The notes: a model not told the origin generated them from the letters alone. DNA of 64,000 bases from a bacterium ADurb.Bin157 (GCA_002070375.1 MWDD01000004.1:50776-114775); one strand, 5' to 3'. Positions 28,492-38,700 are shown, counted from the stretch's first letter. Numbers and translations are program-made.

Positions 28492-31270
28492 ACCTCATTG
28501 GCTTTTATTGTTGATTCCGGCTCTCTTAGGAGCTTATGTTTACAGACCTTTGTCAAATAGACTTTTTGCACTTCGCATATTATTTATAACGACAGTAGTG
28601 CTGGCGCTTGCCGGGCCGGTTATAAATTTGCCGCTGGGCAACGGTGCGGTAATTGTGGTCGCAGACAGAAGCTTTTCTATGCCCCGGGGAATCGATAATT
28701 CTATTGCCGAAACGGTTAATATTCTTAGAAAAGGCATGCCCGAAAATGCAGATTTAGGCATAATTTCATTCGGGACCGAAGCAAAAATAGAACTTGCGGC
28801 CTCAAAGAGCTCTTTTTCGGGGTTTACATCAGATGTTAATCGGTCGGGATCTAATTTGAACGAGGGCATAAGTCGCGCTTTGTCATTGATTTCTTCTGAC
28901 GCATCAGGCAGAATTCTGCTCCTTTCTGATAACCGATACAGCGGCGAAAGCCCTATGAGCAGCGCACTAAGAGCGGCAACTAGGGGAATTCCCATCGATT
29001 ATAGGCTTTTTGACAGAGATCTAAGCAATGATACGGCAATAACTTCGTTTGCGTCACCGGGTTTGTTATCGCCTAACGAATCCTTTTTGCTCAAAAGCCG
29101 AGTTTTTTCGCCAATTGCACAAAAAGCAGAGATACTTTTATACGCTTCCGATAAGTTCCTTGGCCGCTACAATAAAGAGCTTAGCTCGGGATATAATAAT
29201 CTGATTTTTAATATGACGGCACCCGAATCTTCTGTAGTGAAGTATAAGATGATACTCAAGCCTGAATTTAAGGATTCTGTGCCTGAGAATAACGAAGCAG
29301 TTGCTATTTGTGAAGTTATCGGGAAAAAGCCAATTTTAGTTGTTACCGAGAGCGAATCGTCGGCAGTCGTGCGATTGCTTAATAATGCCAAGGTGTCTAA
29401 TGTTGTGCAATCACCGCGAAATATTGAGTGGACAATAGAGTTTTTGGCCGGTTACTCGGCGCTGATTCTTGAAAATGTTTCAGCCGACAGGCTTACGTTG
29501 CACGGCATGCAGCTCATGGCCGCTTGGGTAAAACACTTTGGCGGCGGATTAATGCTTACCGGCGGAAAAAACGCTTTCGGAAGCGGAGGCTACTTTCAGT
29601 CGCCTCTTGAAGAAGCGTTTCCTGTATCAATGGAATTAAGAAGCGAACACAGAAAAATGAAAATGGCCTTGATGATTGTATTAGACAGATCGGGAAGCAT
29701 GACCGCTCCTACAAGAGGTGGAAGAACAAAAATGGATCTGGCTAATATTTCTTCTGCAGGAGTGCTTGAGATGTTAACGCCCGAAGATTTTTTGGGGGTT
29801 TTGGCCGTAGATACTGCTCCGCATGAGGTGTTTCCTTTGCAAAAAATCGCAGGTTCTGCCGATTACATGCGAAGTAAAATCATGTCTATCGAATCTATGG
29901 GGGGCGGAATATATGTGTATGACGGCATAAGCAACGCGGTAGACAAATTGTTAAAGACCGACGTAAAGGTGCGACATATTATTTTGTTCGCAGACGCGAA
30001 CGACGCCGAAAAACCCGGTGAATACTGGGAACTCCTAGATCACGCTACAAAAGCCGGGTTGACCTTAAGTGTAATAGGCCTCGGAACAGAAACGGACTCA
30101 GATGCCGAAATATTAAGAAAAGTTGCGAATGCGGGCAAAGGGCGTATTTTTTTTACAAGAGAGCCCGAAGAGCTGCCGAGGCTTTTTTTGCAAGACACTT
30201 TTGTTGCGGCAAAAAGCACATACATAGAGGAACCCACCGAACTTAAGCTGTTCGGAACATATAAAGAACTGTTGCCGTATAAAAATAATCTGTCGGAAAA
30301 CATCGGCTTAATAGGCGCTTATAACTTGTGTTACGAAAAGCCCGCGTCTACGGTGGTTTTAAAAACGGCTGACGAAAATAAATCGCCGATACTTTCTTAT
30401 TGGCAATACGGCCTTGGTAAGACAGCTTGTTTGGCAACTCCCTTAGAAGGAGACGGCGCCATGACTTCAAGCGGTGTTTTGACAAAGCAAGAGATGTTGG
30501 AAATGACAGTTTCTTTATGCGAGATGATTTCAACTGATGACAGAGAAAAAATACTGAATCTGCCGATTCTGCAAAGTATTGAAAACGGTTATTGGGCTGC
30601 AGCTATACATCTTGACCCCGAAAGAGACAAAGAGCCGTTTAAATCTGACCCTCTAATAGAAGTTTTGAGAATGAATGAAAATAATGAACAAACTTTTGAA
30701 ACCATAAAAATGAGAAGAGATACAGCTGATTCTTTTTCTGGCGGTTTAACACTAAAAGGCAATGAAGTAATCGCGGCAATGGTTAAAGTTGACGGCCATG
30801 TCAAAAGACTGCATCCGATTTGTCAGCCGTATGCGGCAGAATACGTGCATGATTCAGTCTCGGACAAAAAAAACATTCTCAAACAAATCGCTGATGTCAC
30901 CGGAGGCAAAGAGGTAATAAATCTTGCCAATATATGGGAAACCATACCGATAAAAAAGCAAAAAAAAGAATTGTCTTTCGAGCTGTTGATAGCAGCTTTA
31001 TTTATCTTTTTAATTGAAATAGCCGAAAGAAGGCTTTCTTTAATGACTGCTGTTATTAACAATGTAATAAGAAAAAAAGGCAAAAAGACAGCCCTAAATG
31101 TAACTGCTGATAAAAATGTCGAAGTTAAAAAGAACGCCAATGCAGTCTCAAAAATGCCAAGCTTAACTTCAAACCAAAGCTCACAAAAAAAATTGGATGA
31201 AGAAAAAAAAGATAATTCATTGTCTTCAATATTTAAAAAAGCTAAGAACAATGCAGGTAAAAGAACCTAA
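28481..31270 (+). CDS. Large membrane protein with two von Willebrand-type domains
   Basis: A 929-residue protein starting at TTG. Two N-terminal helices are followed by a first VWA-like domain (VADRSFSM at about 61-68), a glutamine-amidotransferase-like (DUF1355-type) region with LMLTGGKNAFGSGGY, which encloses a second VWA domain (VLDRSGSM, then a Thr/Ser-containing loop), and a C-terminal membrane helix (LLIAALFIFLIEIAE). A Lys/Asn/Ser-rich tail closes it. This layout is known from MoxR-linked envelope proteins. It ends the cassette: the next gene has its own promoter 40 bases further on. Confidence 0.88.
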   Translation: MFTEPHWLLLLIPALLGAYVYRPLSNRLFALRILFITTVVLALAGPVINLPLGNGAVIVVADRSFSMPRGIDNSIAETVNILRKGMPENADLGIISFGTEAKIELAASKSSFSGFTSDVNRSGSNLNEGISRALSLISSDASGRILLLSDNRYSGESPMSSALRAATRGIPIDYRLFDRDLSNDTAITSFASPGLLSPNESFLLKSRVFSPIAQKAEILLYASDKFLGRYNKELSSGYNNLIFNMTAPESSVVKYKMILKPEFKDSVPENNEAVAICEVIGKKPILVVTESESSAVVRLLNNAKVSNVVQSPRNIEWTIEFLAGYSALILENVSADRLTLHGMQLMAAWVKHFGGGLMLTGGKNAFGSGGYFQSPLEEAFPVSMELRSEHRKMKMALMIVLDRSGSMTAPTRGGRTKMDLANISSAGVLEMLTPEDFLGVLAVDTAPHEVFPLQKIAGSADYMRSKIMSIESMGGGIYVYDGISNAVDKLLKTDVKVRHIILFADANDAEKPGEYWELLDHATKAGLTLSVIGLGTETDSDAEILRKVANAGKGRIFFTREPEELPRLFLQDTFVAAKSTYIEEPTELKLFGTYKELLPYKNNLSENIGLIGAYNLCYEKPASTVVLKTADENKSPILSYWQYGLGKTACLATPLEGDGAMTSSGVLTKQEMLEMTVSLCEMISTDDREKILNLPILQSIENGYWAAAIHLDPERDKEPFKSDPLIEVLRMNENNEQTFETIKMRRDTADSFSGGLTLKGNEVIAAMVKVDGHVKRLHPICQPYAAEYVHDSVSDKKNILKQIADVTGGKEVINLANIWETIPIKKQKKELSFELLIAALFIFLIEIAERRLSLMTAVINNVIRKKGKKTALNVTADKNVEVKKNANAVSKMPSLTSNQSSQKKLDEEKKDNSLSSIFKKAKNNAGKRT

Positions 31271-31311
31271 TTGTTAGTTTTTGAATGCTTTTTGTTGTAC
31301 CGTATTGCGGG

Positions 31312-31339
31312 TTGTCGAGTTTGTACGTATACTTATAGA
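31312..31339 (+). promoter_or_regulatory. Promoter of the glycine-zipper protein gene
   Basis: TTGTCG (31312-31317) and TATAGA (31334-31339) are 16 bases apart, just after the end of the MoxR cassette and about 20 bases before the start codon. Confidence 0.45.
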
Positions 31340-31360
31340 AGTTACATTTGGAGGCTTGCC

Positions 31361-32113
31361 ATGAATTACACAATCAGAATTTCTAAAAAGATAAGTTATT
31401 TTCTGGTTTTATCTTTGATCTTATCTGTGTTTGCTGCTCCTATAACGGCAGAAGCCGGTATATTGGGTAAAATATTAAGCGCAGTAAAACCCTACGCCGG
31501 AACCCTCGGAAACCTCGGCGGGGCTGTGGCCGGCGCGGTTATGGGCGCATCTTTTCTTCCTCCGGTCGGTATATTGGCCGGCGGTATTGCCGGGTATGTT
31601 GTCGGCGGAATTTTGGCGAATTATGCAGCCGGCGGCCTTTCTAACATAGCGACACTAGGTGGTGCTGCGCTCGGTGTCATGGCCGGCGCTTCATTTGGTC
31701 CGATTGGTTACATTGTGGGAGCTCTTGGCGGAGGTTTGCTCGGAAAAATAGCCATGAGTCTATTGTACAAACTTGATAAAAAAACTACGGGCGGAATATT
31801 GCTTAGTCCTGCGGTTGACTCAAGCGGAGAACCCATATTAGTCGGAAGCACCTCTCAGACATCTGCAGTGGGCGATATTCCGGCAGCAGCTCCTATTAGC
31901 GATGTCAGCGGTGCGGACGAGTTAAAAGTTACCGAAGAACTAAACGCTTCCGCAAATGACATCTCACAAGCCGATGCCGAATACCAAGAAGCCTACAGAG
32001 GTTATATAGTAGCAGTAAGAACAGGTTCAACCGAAACCATAAAAGAAGCTCACGAAAAATATAAAAATGCTTTTAACAGATATAAAAAATTAACAGGAAA
32101 AGACCCGCAATAA
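31361..32113 (+). CDS. Exported glycine-zipper protein
   Basis: A 250-residue protein. ATG 31361 has TTGGAGG five bases upstream and gives a signal peptide (residues about 10-32, cleavage near AEA-G). Residues about 45-140 hold two similar Gly/Ala-rich hydrophobic segments, AGAVMGASFLPPVGILAGG and LGVMAGASFGPIGYIVGA, the pattern of glycine-zipper membrane-associated proteins. A Ser/Ala linker and a charged helical tail (YQEAYRGYIVAVR) follow. Its role is unknown; envelope or outer-membrane insertion is a reasonable guess. An intrinsic terminator follows directly. Confidence 0.75.
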   Translation: MNYTIRISKKISYFLVLSLILSVFAAPITAEAGILGKILSAVKPYAGTLGNLGGAVAGAVMGASFLPPVGILAGGIAGYVVGGILANYAAGGLSNIATLGGAALGVMAGASFGPIGYIVGALGGGLLGKIAMSLLYKLDKKTTGGILLSPAVDSSGEPILVGSTSQTSAVGDIPAAAPISDVSGADELKVTEELNASANDISQADAEYQEAYRGYIVAVRTGSTETIKEAHEKYKNAFNRYKKLTGKDPQ

Positions 32114-32132
32114 ATTTTTACACCGACTTTAT

Positions 32133-32169
32133 AAAAAGGCTCCCAAGTTTGACACTTGAGAGCCTTTTT
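32133..32169 (+). terminator. Intrinsic terminator after the glycine-zipper gene
   Basis: AAAAAGGCTC and GAGCCTTTTT pair around an inner CAAGT/ACTTG stem, followed by T-rich sequence. The A-rich upstream arm lets it act in both directions. Confidence 0.85.
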
Positions 32170-32216
32170 GTTACCATAATCTTAGCTTGATTCTTGAAGC
32201 AGCAAGGTTATCATAA

Positions 32217-32942
32217 ATGAAAAGTAATATAAATGTTTTGATTAAACAGACAGTGTCGGTGGTGGTTATAGCCTTTTTTCTTAGCTTACAAGGGCAGACA
32301 TATGCTCAAAATATCCTTGTGGAGCCTAACGGAAATATTACTCAGGCAGACCCTTCTGCATTAGGGCAAAGAATAACTCACGAGCAGATTTCCTCAAAGT
32401 TGGCGATGCAAATTCAAAGACTTGTTGAAGCTGTCTATAAAATAAGAAGTTTGGCCGAAAATCCGAACGATGATAACGCTTTATTTGCAATGCAAAGAGT
32501 TGCGAAGTTTTGCGGCGAAATCATCGGATTTACCAATATGCCAAATCAAACAAGATTTTCTTCAAAAAATGACAGAAATATTGTTCGCAGAAAAGACGGT
32601 ATAATAGAATTTAACAACCATGGAAGTTTTGACAATAAAGTTCAAGGCTTCATACAACCCCTTTCGGGTGTTGTTTATACCGAACTGGTTTTTATTGGGC
32701 CGGGCAATCGTAAAATTGTTTTAAGAGGACATCTTACAAGGCAATATTCCTTAACAGGCACTTTTGCGGTTGAGACTTGGAACAATAAAGGGTTGTGTTG
32801 GAAAACACAATGCACCTTTGACTCAATTCTGGTTGCGAAAACTCCTTTGCCCGTCAGCGGAAGTTTAATTGTTGGCGGAGTTGATCCTTACAGAAGAATC
32901 GGCGAAAAGAAACTCGGGTTTCCTGTGACTATATTCAAATAA
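32217..32942 (+). CDS. Secreted hypothetical protein, 241 residues
   Basis: The protein has a signal peptide (residues about 8-30, ending QTYA-Q) and a helical segment (about 50-100) followed by a beta-rich domain (about 115-240) with RRKDGIIEFNNHGSFDN and LTRQYSLTGTFAVETWNNKG. I recognise no family. It lies 47 bases after a terminator and is followed by a promoter with a palindrome, so it may be a separate unit. No clear promoter of its own was found. Confidence 0.65.
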   Translation: MKSNINVLIKQTVSVVVIAFFLSLQGQTYAQNILVEPNGNITQADPSALGQRITHEQISSKLAMQIQRLVEAVYKIRSLAENPNDDNALFAMQRVAKFCGEIIGFTNMPNQTRFSSKNDRNIVRRKDGIIEFNNHGSFDNKVQGFIQPLSGVVYTELVFIGPGNRKIVLRGHLTRQYSLTGTFAVETWNNKGLCWKTQCTFDSILVAKTPLPVSGSLIVGGVDPYRRIGEKKLGFPVTIFK

Positions 32943-32969
32943 GCAACTTTATGCTTATTTTTTGTACAA

Positions 32970-32999
32970 TTATCAAATATTGAAAATATTTGATATAAT
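32970..32999 (+). promoter_or_regulatory. Promoter of the 33019-35745 operon
   Basis: A consensus TATAAT at 32994-32999, with TTATCA 18 bases upstream as a weak -35. It lies about 20 bases before ATG 33019, whose ribosome site is AGGAGA. The promoter is wrapped by a perfect palindrome. Confidence 0.5.
32971..32995. promoter_or_regulatory. 25-bp perfect palindrome overlapping the -10 box, possible operator
   Basis: TATCAAATATT and AATATTTGATA are exact inverted copies flanking GAA. The right arm runs into the -10 TATAAT, the usual place for a repressor dimer. As an all-AT hairpin without a T run it is a poor terminator. Confidence 0.5.
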
Positions 33000-33018
33000 C
33001 AAAGCATAGGAGATATAA

Positions 33019-33573
33019 ATGAAAAAATGTTTTATATATATCATCGCTTTTTTCGCTGTTATAATGCCTCTGTGTGTCTTTGCGCAGAATTCGCGAATTA
33101 CATTAAGCGATAATACAACAATTTACGGAACCGTTGTCGGTATGAATAACGGGGTGTATGTGATAAAAACCGAAACAATGGGCGAATTGAATATTGATGC
33201 CGAGAATGTTGTTTCGATTTCTTCACTTAAAAATAACCCCAAATCAGCAGATAATTTATCGCAAATTAAAATAATTGAAGAATCAGACAAAAGTCAGCGC
33301 TCAAAGAAAAATACTCAGTCAAATAATTCGGGTGATTATAGCAGTTCTTTGCAAGAACAAGCCAACATGAGAGTTCAATCTATGACTATGGACAGCAATT
33401 TTTTAGATTCTCTTATGAATTTGAGCGAAAATTCAATGATGACCGATATCATGAACGACCCCGAAATAATGGACGCCATCAGCCGTGGTGATTACGAGTT
33501 TTTAATGCAGAATGATAAAATGAACGGCTTAATGGAATCGGATGATATAAAGAGTCTTCTCGGCGATATGTAA
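33019..33573 (+). CDS. Exported protein with LSM/SH3-like beta domain
   Basis: A 184-residue protein with a signal peptide (about 5-23, cleavage near FAQ-N). Residues 25-72 (ITLSDNTTIYGTVVG, YVIKTETMGELNID, VVSISSL) show the five-strand rhythm of small SH3/LSM-like modules found in exported proteins. The remainder is Ser/Asn/Gln-rich and then Met/Asp-rich (MNDPEIMDAISRGDYEFLMQ), possibly a helical hairpin like the STI1/heat-shock-chaperonin-binding pattern. Function is unknown. It is the first gene of a three-gene operon of exported proteins. Confidence 0.7.
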   Translation: MKKCFIYIIAFFAVIMPLCVFAQNSRITLSDNTTIYGTVVGMNNGVYVIKTETMGELNIDAENVVSISSLKNNPKSADNLSQIKIIEESDKSQRSKKNTQSNNSGDYSSSLQEQANMRVQSMTMDSNFLDSLMNLSENSMMTDIMNDPEIMDAISRGDYEFLMQNDKMNGLMESDDIKSLLGDM

Positions 33574-33605
33574 CAAATCCCCTTAAAGGAACTATTCAAA
33601 GCATT

Positions 33606-34232
33606 ATGTCAAAGCTAAATTACGCCTTTATTGTTCTTTTAATTATTATTTTTCCCATAAACATATTTGCGTCATCTGAATTAGTCCTTGATGGCAGCGA
33701 TAATTCGGCTCTCAACGCTCTTCCCGAAGTCGGCGGACGCTTTATGGATGTGCAAACATTTGCTTATAGGGTCGCTGCTGTAAATAATTGGTCTTTGATA
33801 ATCAGCAGTTCTGTAACAGAAAGCACCAGAGAAATAAAGGGAAAAAGCATAAGAGAAGTCTTGAACAATTATTTTAATGACTCTGAGTTTTCTTGGTGTT
33901 TGAGCAATAAGTGTTTATACATTGCTTCAAAAAAGGATTTGTCAGATTTTTTCGAAGTTTTGCCAATTCTTAAAAAGAAACTCCCGCAAGGTAAATCCGG
34001 GGTTTTTTCCGGTAATTTCACTTACATTGAACTTTCTTTGCTGTGCAGATTTCTTAAGTCTATTTCAGGTGTAAATATTTTGCCCGTAGATGACTTGTTA
34101 CATTCAAACATAATGATGCGCGCTCAAAACATGGAATGGAAGCACCTTGTTGCCGCGATTGTTTGTTTAAACAGGTATCAGTTGAATATAACAGATTATT
34201 CTGTTTTAATTGGTCCGCCTCCCATATATTAA
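33606..34232 (+). CDS. Exported double-STN-like protein
   Basis: A 208-residue protein with a signal peptide (about 5-22, ending IFA-S). The mature part looks like two short secretin/TonB N-terminal (STN) modules: about 47-117 (MDVQTFAYRVAAVNNWSLII, then a strand ending KCLYIASKKD), and about 130-208 (YIELSLLCRFLKSISGVNIL, then QLNITDYSVLIGPP). In secretins such modules sit before the pore; here they stand alone. Partner binding at a secretion or pilus channel is an inference. The 3' end lies close to the start of the TPR gene. Confidence 0.6.
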   Translation: MSKLNYAFIVLLIIIFPINIFASSELVLDGSDNSALNALPEVGGRFMDVQTFAYRVAAVNNWSLIISSSVTESTREIKGKSIREVLNNYFNDSEFSWCLSNKCLYIASKKDLSDFFEVLPILKKKLPQGKSGVFSGNFTYIELSLLCRFLKSISGVNILPVDDLLHSNIMMRAQNMEWKHLVAAIVCLNRYQLNITDYSVLIGPPPIY

Positions 34233-34278
34233 AGTTAAAATAATAAGTTTTTTTATTTGTTCTGCCGATAGCAGAGAT

Positions 34279-35745
34279 ATGAAAAGAAGTTTGTTGTTTG
34301 CTATTATTTTAGCTTTTGGAATAGGTCTTGTCGGTTTTTCTCCCGAGACCGGTTCTGATTTTGCAGAATATAAACGCTTGCCTATGCACAAGCGCATTGA
34401 GCGCATGCAAAAGTCGGGCGAAGACCTTTTTCTTCGCAGACGCTACGAAGATGCCATCAAAGTTTTTGAAACAATTTTGGCGTTGCGTAAAACTGACTTA
34501 AAAGCCATGCTCTGGATTACTAAATCTAAAAATGAAATTGTACGTGAAAGAAACGATGCAGAAAAACAGGCTTTATATGAAAAAAATGACGGTTACCTAA
34601 TTCCAAAAGATAAGATTTATGGCAATTGGAAATGGGACCCTTCAATCGGGCACTTCGAGGTGCGCTACTCAGAACCCAAACCTTATGTGCCGCCGGTGCG
34701 TAAGGTGCGCCCAAAAGCCACAGACAGCGAAATAGCCGCCGCTTTGAAAAAAGCAAAACAAGGATCGGGTAATGATATTTTTGAGCTGGCAATGCTTTAT
34801 TGGTCGCGAAAAGATCGTGAAAATGCTTTAAAACACTTCCACGAAGCTTATAAGAAAAATCCCGAAGTTTTGGGATTTGACGATGAGATGATGCTTTTGA
34901 CCGTAATTGATGAGATAGACGAAAAAATAATGAATTCAAAGGCAGACGCTTCTGATTTATACGAGGCAGGGCGATTGCACCTTATACAGGGTGACCGGAT
35001 GACAGGGGTTAAGTATTTGACCAGAGCCGTCGCTTTGGATAAAAAAATGCTCGGAAACGTCAGCGAAATTTTTGCTGAATTTATAGATAGCCCCCAAACT
35101 TCGTTGGTTTCGGTGTTGCCTGAAATATACGCCTTTAGACAAGCTTTTGTTCACAACAAAGAGGGTGATTTTATTTATTTGTATCTAAATTTGGTTCCGA
35201 GAAACGAAACGCAAATTATTTCAATAGATTTAAATACCCCTTTGGCAGCGGTAAAAGGCATAAAATCAGATTCTAAAGATTTATTATTTGCTTACAGCAG
35301 GCCGGGGTTAGACGAAACAACACGATTTTGGTTTGTACTGCCCGAAAAGAAGGATGATATTTTCGATTATGAAATTAAAGCCATAATTGAAATTGATCGA
35401 AAGAAAACTGAAAGTCTCGAACTGTCTAATTTTGCTTTAAACGATCTTTACGATAACTGGAGCTTTGTAATAGGGCCTGATGTCAATTTTGTCTCAATCG
35501 GCAGAGGAGAAAACGAAAGCGAAAAAGACGGCTTAAGAATAACCGGGTTCCATTTGCCCATATATCAGGGGCGAGGGCCTTATATTAAGTTTTCCGATTT
35601 TACGGAGCCCATAACGAAAAAAACCGATATCTGGCAGCTTATGACTCCCAAAGAATATAAACTCGATACGGAATCGGAAGAATCGGAAGATGCCGCAAGC
35701 GAAGTTGCTCCTCTTGACATAAACGACCTAGACATCGGACTTTGA
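34279..35745 (+). CDS. Exported TPR protein
   Basis: A 488-residue protein from ATG 34279, giving a signal peptide (RSLLFAIILAFGIGLVG). A TPR pair (about 38-80: GEDLFLRRRYEDAIKVFETILAL), a charged linker with Pro/Lys, more TPR repeats (about 160-270), and a C-terminal beta-rich domain (about 290-460) follow. The tail is acidic. A longer frame from 34210 would add 23 residues that overlap the preceding gene and bury the signal peptide. It overlaps the end of the convergent activase gene by 18 bases. It probably works with the STN-like protein encoded just upstream. Confidence 0.72.
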   Translation: MKRSLLFAIILAFGIGLVGFSPETGSDFAEYKRLPMHKRIERMQKSGEDLFLRRRYEDAIKVFETILALRKTDLKAMLWITKSKNEIVRERNDAEKQALYEKNDGYLIPKDKIYGNWKWDPSIGHFEVRYSEPKPYVPPVRKVRPKATDSEIAAALKKAKQGSGNDIFELAMLYWSRKDRENALKHFHEAYKKNPEVLGFDDEMMLLTVIDEIDEKIMNSKADASDLYEAGRLHLIQGDRMTGVKYLTRAVALDKKMLGNVSEIFAEFIDSPQTSLVSVLPEIYAFRQAFVHNKEGDFIYLYLNLVPRNETQIISIDLNTPLAAVKGIKSDSKDLLFAYSRPGLDETTRFWFVLPEKKDDIFDYEIKAIIEIDRKKTESLELSNFALNDLYDNWSFVIGPDVNFVSIGRGENESEKDGLRITGFHLPIYQGRGPYIKFSDFTEPITKKTDIWQLMTPKEYKLDTESEESEDAASEVAPLDINDLDIGL

Positions 35746-38700
35746 ATTTTTTGCCGACAGTTGCTCTTTTCGTATCATTCTTTGTTTAGCCTGAAAAACA
35801 AAAGTCTCTAAATTCATGCTCCGATTAGGTTGAATACTTCCATCGTATACCATATCAATATAAGGTATTTTATTACGCATCTCTGTTTTTAAGATTGAAC
35901 TTGCGATTGTGCTTGGCATACAGGTAAAAGGCATTGCATTAACAACCCCGTCGAATCCGCTTTTGGTAAAAGCCAAAGCTCCGCCGATGCTCAAAATTGC
36001 TTCACCGTTAATATGGTTTGAAAAATTGTTATTTGCCAGTTCTAAAATTTCTTTTGTTTCATGATCCAGTCTGTTTTTCAGCAACTTACGAAAAGGCAAG
36101 GCGATCATTTTGTACATAAGGCTTTGATATTTTGAGGCCGTCCAAAAATTTGCAACATTTAATAAATTCTTTAGTTTTTTGTCGTCTTTAAAAGCTTTTA
36201 AAGACTCTTCTATCCCTGTGTGTGTTGTATAGGCAATCCACTCGCCAACAGAAGCTACCTGAGCTTCGCACCCTAATTCTTCAAGCTCTATGACCAAATT
36301 CTGGTTGCTTTCTTTGTGTGTTCTGACAAAAATCTCGCCTACTATTCCTATCAGTGGTTTTTTTTCTTTTTTTAGATCTATTTTGGAAAAAAGCCGCGCA
36401 GCTTTTCTTGCCGCTCTGATTATTTCGAGCCCGCCGCCTTTTTCAATTGCATTCACACCTAAATCCATTGCAATGTCAAATACCTCATTGGCGGTGCCCT
36501 TTATCTTTTCGTAGGGCCGTGTTTTCCAAAGAGCTTTCTCTATCAAATCCGAATATACAATGGCTTGCCAAATCAGTTTTCTGAAATTTAACGTTTCTTC
36601 TGCGCTAATTTGCCCGTTAAAGCTATAACTGTCTTCGGAGGTAGGTGACAGTATAGGTATTTTTGAAAAACCATGTTTATCGAGTATCATCCTCTGCAAT
36701 TTATTGTATTGACCAAATCTGCACGGGCCTTCTGTTTCAGGCATAAAGAATGCTATTTCGTTTTCTACGTCAATGTCTTTTGCAAGGCTTTTATCGATGA
36801 AGTCAAGCATGTCGCCGGTTGTTACAATACAAGGAAAGCATTCTTTGCCGGAAGTGTTTTGCTTGCCGAATTCAAGGCCGTCACTGCTATAAGTCGGCAT
36901 TACTTCCGCCTTTATGCCTATATTTCTGAAGCACGCAGCGAGACATCTCGCGCCTGCGGCCATATCGGGTAAATACAAAGTTCGCTTTCTAAGGTCATTG
37001 CATACATTTGTTTCATTTATGACTGCCGCTTTTTGTTCATTTTGCGGGACATGATTGTTGATAGTGTCAATAAAGGCAAGAAGTCTCGTTTCTACGCCCG
37101 CTCCGGCCGAATGTTCGTCCAGTTCCAGTTCTAAAAAAGGTTTATTTGACTCGGACATTTCTTCATTGAAAAAGTGCAGGATAAAGGAGTCTGGGCCGCA
37201 TGAAAAACTTGTTAAATAAAGAGCATACAAATTAGGATTATCTTTTAAAAATTGTGAAGCTTTTAATATACTGTTGCCAAACCCCCAATACATATTTGGG
37301 TATTTTGAGTTTATTTCACATTTATCAAAGCTTAAAAAACTTTGCGGAATAGCATAAATACCCAATCTGCTAAGTGATGCAAAAAGGTTTAAATTGGTTC
37401 TTGAATCAAAGGCGCTGTAAGGGCGGCCCAAAACAATAATCGCTTTTTCTGTGCCTATTTTTGCCAATACTTCGCTTCCAACTTTTCTTAACTCGCTGTT
37501 AAAAGAGTTTAAGGTTTGAGCTCCTTCTTCATAGGCGGCCCTCAGCTTTTCGGCGCTCACTTTTATGCCTAATCTGGTAAATTCGGATGAAATAGAAGAA
37601 ACTACCGCTTCAATTCCTTTCTTCATGTAAACAGCCGGCTTGATTATTCTCTTAGGGTCTAATTTTAGCGCAGATTTTAACATATAAGTTGAAGCCTCTA
37701 CATAAGGACAATAAAAAGCGTATTTGTCTTCTGTTTCTTCCATTTCAATCATTAGCGGAAGGAACATGAAGTCGCATTTGTCTTTTAAATAAAGTGTGTG
37801 CCCATGAGCTATTTTTACCGGGAAACAAGCCTCGCAAGTCATCGAGTTGATACCCAGGTTTGCGAGAGAATTGTCCGTTTCGGGGGAAATTACAATTTCA
37901 AATCCAAGCTTATTAAACATTGTTGCCCAAAGCAGACCCGATTGATGGTATGTTAAAGCCCTGGGAATCCCAATTTTAATTTTGATTTTTGACTGTTTAT
38001 CGGTTTTTGGAAAATATTTGGCGTAGATCAAATTTCGAATTTTTGTAAAATCAGGAGCTTTTTTTTCAACTTTTTTTTGTGTTTCATAAAGCCCGCATTC
38101 GCCGCCAAATATAGCTGTTTCATTTCCTATTTCATAGATTTGTAATTTACACTTATTATGGCAGTCCCGGTTTCTCGTGCAAACTTCTTCTCTGTGAAAA
38201 AAGCTTTCGTTCACAGTTTGCCAACCCCTAAAATTTGTTTTAAACTCAATATTCTTTGTAATTAGATTTTCGATTTTTTTCTGGGCGTGAAGCGCTGCTC
38301 CTATGGCTCCCATCACTTCACGGTTAGGAAGAGTTATTATCGTTTTGCCTAATATCTTCTCAAAAGATGCTACAACTGATTTGTTTAGTGAAGGGCCGCC
38401 CTGAAAACTTATTCTCGTTCCGATTTTACCGTCTTGAACTACACGATTAAGATAATTATGCACGACCGCTTGAGAAAGTCCTGCTAACAGGTCATCAATC
38501 TTTGCCCCGTTCTGAAGATAAGACATTAAGTCTGATTCCATGTAAACAGTGCATCTCTCTGTGAGCTTATAAGGGTTTTTAGCGTTCATAGCCAAATCTT
38601 CATATTCTTTGACTATGTTAATTCCCAATTTGTTGGCAGTTTCTTCTAAAAAGCTACCGGTGCCTGCCGCACAAACTTTGTTCATTTTGAAGTCTGCTAT

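Noticed and set aside
28540..28995. 151-codon open frame on the minus strand
   Set aside because: It is a shadow of the VWA gene with the low-complexity composition expected of an antisense frame.
32971..32995. Palindrome read as a terminator of the 241-residue protein gene
   Set aside because: The stem is entirely AT, no T run follows, and the right arm coincides with TATAAT.
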